Positions 62,199-64,000 of a DNA stretch of 64,000 bases are shown piece by piece. A program made the translations under genes and the position numbers. A model generated the notes under the pieces. That model worked only from the letters and a program-made list of their open reading frames with translations. It was not told the DNA's origin and did not search any database. The first letter of the stretch is position 1; each line of letters opens with the position of its first letter. This DNA comes from an uncultured Muribaculaceae bacterium (GTDB taxonomy: Bacteria > Bacteroidota > Bacteroidia > Bacteroidales > Muribaculaceae), in assembly GCA_910578075.1 (NCBI GenBank), contig CAJTPK010000006.1, positions 1 to 64,000 on the forward strand, given 5' to 3'.

Positions 62199-62219
62199 CG
62201 GACAGTTCCTCCTTTCCAG

Positions 62220-62361
62220 TTCATTCCGTGAACTATCCGTGAAGTTTACGTAAACTTTTACTCTGGTTTTCTATGAAAATATTATTATTTCCATTGATAA
62301 TAAGGATATTATAGTTTACCTAAAGCCAATTTCATTCCGTGAACTATCCGTCAAGTTTCCG
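62220..62361 (+). repeat. 31-bp direct repeat upstream of the nucleotidyltransferase gene
   Basis: Copies at 62220-62250 and 62331-62361 differ at 2 of 31 bases and share TTCATTCCGTGAACTATCCG. They are 111 bases apart in the 250-base gap between the AlbA_2 and nucleotidyltransferase genes. Within each copy CCGTGAA/CCGTCAA-type words repeat. Confidence 0.8.
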
Positions 62362-62448
62362 TCAAATACAGAATGTGGCCACCATTCATGGCGGAATTTC
62401 GAAGGATAAAGATTTAGAAATTACAGCTAATCAAGGTATAATCAACAT

Positions 62449-63237
62449 ATGAAATCCTTAGGAGATAATTTGATTATAAGGGAATTGCGGAGTATTGGGC
62501 GGGAGTATGACGTGAAGATACTGCTGGCGGTGGAGTCGGGTAGCCGGGCTTGGGGATTCGCTTCGTCCGATAGTGACTACGATGTAAGGTTCATTTACGT
62601 TCAAAAGCCGAAATGGTATTTCTCCGTTGGCAAGTATCCCGACACAATTGAATATATGTCGGCCGACCGACTTCTTGATTTTTCGGGTTGGGAACTTCGG
62701 AAGACTCTCCAACTTCTTTCCAAGACAAATCCCAATCTCTCCGATTGGTTGCTGACTGATAAGATATATCTCTGTGACGATGAGTTCTTGAATATAATCC
62801 GGGACGTGCAAGTGAGATTCTACAACCCAATCCATGCGATGTATCATTTCTTCAACATTGCCAAGCGTCATGATGAGGGTTACCTCTGGCGAAATGGCTG
62901 CACGCTCAAGAGGTTCCTCTATTTTCTCAGAGGACTGTTGGCATGTGAATATATCGAGAAGCACCAGCAACACCCCCCAGTGGATTTCCGCGAACTTGTG
63001 GATTCAACGGTTGCAGATGAGAATCTGAAAGATAAGATTCATTCGCTTTTGGCACTGAAAACAAAGAGCAAGGAGTCTGACGCAAACATTGTTGATAAAG
63101 CATTGCAGGATTTCGCATACAATCTTTACGACGAGCGAGAAAAGAAACTTACTGATTTCCGTCCCTCACTAAATGACCGTTCTTTGTCTGAACTTGATGC
63201 AATTCTATACCGCTACGCTTCCGGCAATAGCATCTGA
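62449..63237 (+). CDS. RlaP-like nucleotidyltransferase (DNA polymerase beta superfamily)
   Basis: 262 aa. GSRAWGFASSDSDYDVRFIY (31-50) is the nucleotidyltransferase signature, with Gly31-Ser32 and the metal ligands Asp43 and Asp45. The following part (WYFSVGKYPDTIEY..., LLSKTNPNLSDWL, RNGCTLKRFLYFLRGLLACEYIE) fits the PF10127/RlaP family found with RNA ligases, tRNA-repair and defence genes. The substrate is unknown. It stands alone in the island and may be expressed from its repeat-containing upstream gap. Confidence 0.85.
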   Translation: MKSLGDNLIIRELRSIGREYDVKILLAVESGSRAWGFASSDSDYDVRFIYVQKPKWYFSVGKYPDTIEYMSADRLLDFSGWELRKTLQLLSKTNPNLSDWLLTDKIYLCDDEFLNIIRDVQVRFYNPIHAMYHFFNIAKRHDEGYLWRNGCTLKRFLYFLRGLLACEYIEKHQQHPPVDFRELVDSTVADENLKDKIHSLLALKTKSKESDANIVDKALQDFAYNLYDEREKKLTDFRPSLNDRSLSELDAILYRYASGNSI

Positions 63238-63317
63238 CAGTCTCTAATCGCCAAACAAACTTGCCTATTTACGAAAAATAAAGTATAAATTGCTGACATA
63301 TTGGTATTGAAAACTTA

Positions 63318-63338
63318 TTCAACGAAGAGGAGTATTGA
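63318..63338 (+). repeat. Direct repeat C: right island end (attR-like)
   Basis: Identical over 21 bases to the 3' end of the DUF2795 gene (repeat A), 14,047 bases away. Upstream codons bear no resemblance to that gene, so this is an isolated gene-end remnant rather than a second gene. Confidence 0.8.
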
Positions 63339-63363
63339 GTTGGATTGAATGACTTAAATATTA

Positions 63364-63412
63364 AAGAAACAACAGCGCAAACATTGAAATAATGTGTGCG
63401 CTGTTGTTTCTT
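63364..63412 (+). terminator. Terminator after repeat C
   Basis: Arms 63364-63385 and 63391-63412 pair over 22 bp with one mismatch and a 5-base loop. The core is GC-rich (CAGCGC/GCGCTG) and the outer part is TTGTTTCTT. It follows repeat C by 26 bases. Confidence 0.85.
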
Positions 63413-63572
63413 AGCCTCCAAAGGCATTAAATGTTCTGCTTCACATGGCGTGAAATTATAAAATTAATTCGACAGGAGAGAACTTTTAGGCAAAAGAAAA
63501 GCATCTAAAAATAATTACCTGTCCTATGCGTCTGTCGGACAATATAGTTGTCTCCAAAACCGGTGTGGCGGG

Positions 63573-64000
63573 TTACGGCTTTTTCAGGAATTTGTTTCTG
63601 GCATCGTAGAAGAGGCTGAAGTATCTCCGCATGTTTTCAAGTTCCCACCATTTTGAGATTTCGACCGGATTGGTGTCAAGGTTGTAAATCTTGGCATAAT
63701 CCAACGAAAGCAGAAACGGGGAATGCGTGGAAATTACGAATTGGCAATCACCATATTTGGAAAGATAGTCAATAATGGAGGCAAGCTTGATCTGAAACTC
63801 ACACGACATACTGTTTTCCGGCTCGTCAAGCAGATAGAGTCCCGGTGTTTCAATAAGTTCTGTCAACTTCATCAAGGCGGTTTCCCCATTGCTGAATCCA
63901 CGCTCCATCTTGCCGATTGTTTTCATCAGATACTTGTTGAAGGATGAGCTGTTACTCCTTCTTGCCTTGCGTAACTCAGCACCCTGTTTGTATTTCTCAA
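63573..64000 (-). CDS. AAA family ATPase (partial, runs off the window)
   Basis: The C-terminal 142 residues of a larger protein; the frame stays open to the window edge. It shows the ABC/AAA_21-type end: SNGETALMKLTELI (signature-like), LYLLDEPENSMS (Walker B with catalytic Glu), then FVISTHSPFLLSL (switch His). A Met inside (63926) is not the true start. Such ATPases occur with OLD-type nucleases, toxins and phage-defence systems. The missing part is needed to say which. Confidence 0.8.
   Translation of the reverse strand, partial: EKYKQGAELRKARRSNSSSFNKYLMKTIGKMERGFSNGETALMKLTELIETPGLYLLDEPENSMSCEFQIKLASIIDYLSKYGDCQFVISTHSPFLLSLDYAKIYNLDTNPVEISKWWELENMRRYFSLFYDARNKFLKKP

Noticed and set aside
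63301..63338. A second DUF2795 gene at repeat C
   Set aside because: Only the last 21 bases match; upstream codons contain a stop within about 10 codons and no family residues.

Overview
The window looks like a chromosome segment of a gut Bacteroidales, most likely a Muribaculaceae-type organism (the family name is inference). The evidence is SusC/SusD-type glycan uptake genes, an frdCAB fumarate reductase, a fused secDF, promoters of the Bacteroidetes form (TTTG, about 20 bp, TAnnTTTG), weak Shine-Dalgarno signals, and a cargo protein with a type IX secretion-like tail.

Layout. (1) 1-10.6 kb is core: tRNA-Arg(TCT), frdCAB, a conserved Ig-like lipoprotein, secDF and a secreted protein of unknown function. 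(2) 10.6-14.4 kb holds a tricorn-like S41 protease and folK. (3) 14.5-38.8 kb is one long minus-strand polysaccharide utilisation locus (PUL). It reads, in transcription order, ECF sigma factor, FecR anti-sigma, DUF4832-type protein, SusC with an STN domain, SusD, SusE-like protein, second DUF4832-type lipoprotein, FAD oxidoreductase, GH36-like, CE7 esterase, GH2 (beta-glucuronidase-like), SGNH-GH3 fusion, GH3. Many of these genes overlap by 4 bases. (4) A beta-helix surface protein (39.1-40.7 kb) has the same 46-base upstream element as fecR and is probably in the same sigma-factor regulon. (5) 40.9-49.3 kb is core again: rimP-nusA-infB, nudC-dnaX, a PduO-type cobalamin adenosyltransferase and a DUF2795 gene, with a 186-base MITE-like foldback upstream of dnaX. 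(6) 49.3-63.3 kb is an accessory island. Its ends are two identical 21-base copies of the 3' end of the DUF2795 gene, and a third, diverged copy lies inside. All three copies are followed by a terminator hairpin. The island carries a Panacea (DUF4065) toxin-antitoxin-like pair with a third unknown gene, a complete Wadjet-type JetABCD condensin operon, an ORF6N / small protein / AlbA_2 operon and an RlaP-like nucleotidyltransferase. No integrase is visible. A partial AAA ATPase runs off the right end.

How the parts work together. The PUL is expected to sense its glycan at SusC, signal through FecR to the sigma factor, bind and import with SusC/D/E, and degrade with exo-glycosidases and deacetylases. 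The two DUF4832 proteins are the only candidates for chain cleavage. The island looks like a defence or plasmid-restriction cassette built by repeated insertion at one 3'-end attachment site. That layered site, the unrecognised toxin-like and AlbA/RlaP modules, and the DUF4832 enzymes are the best candidates for undescribed biology here.
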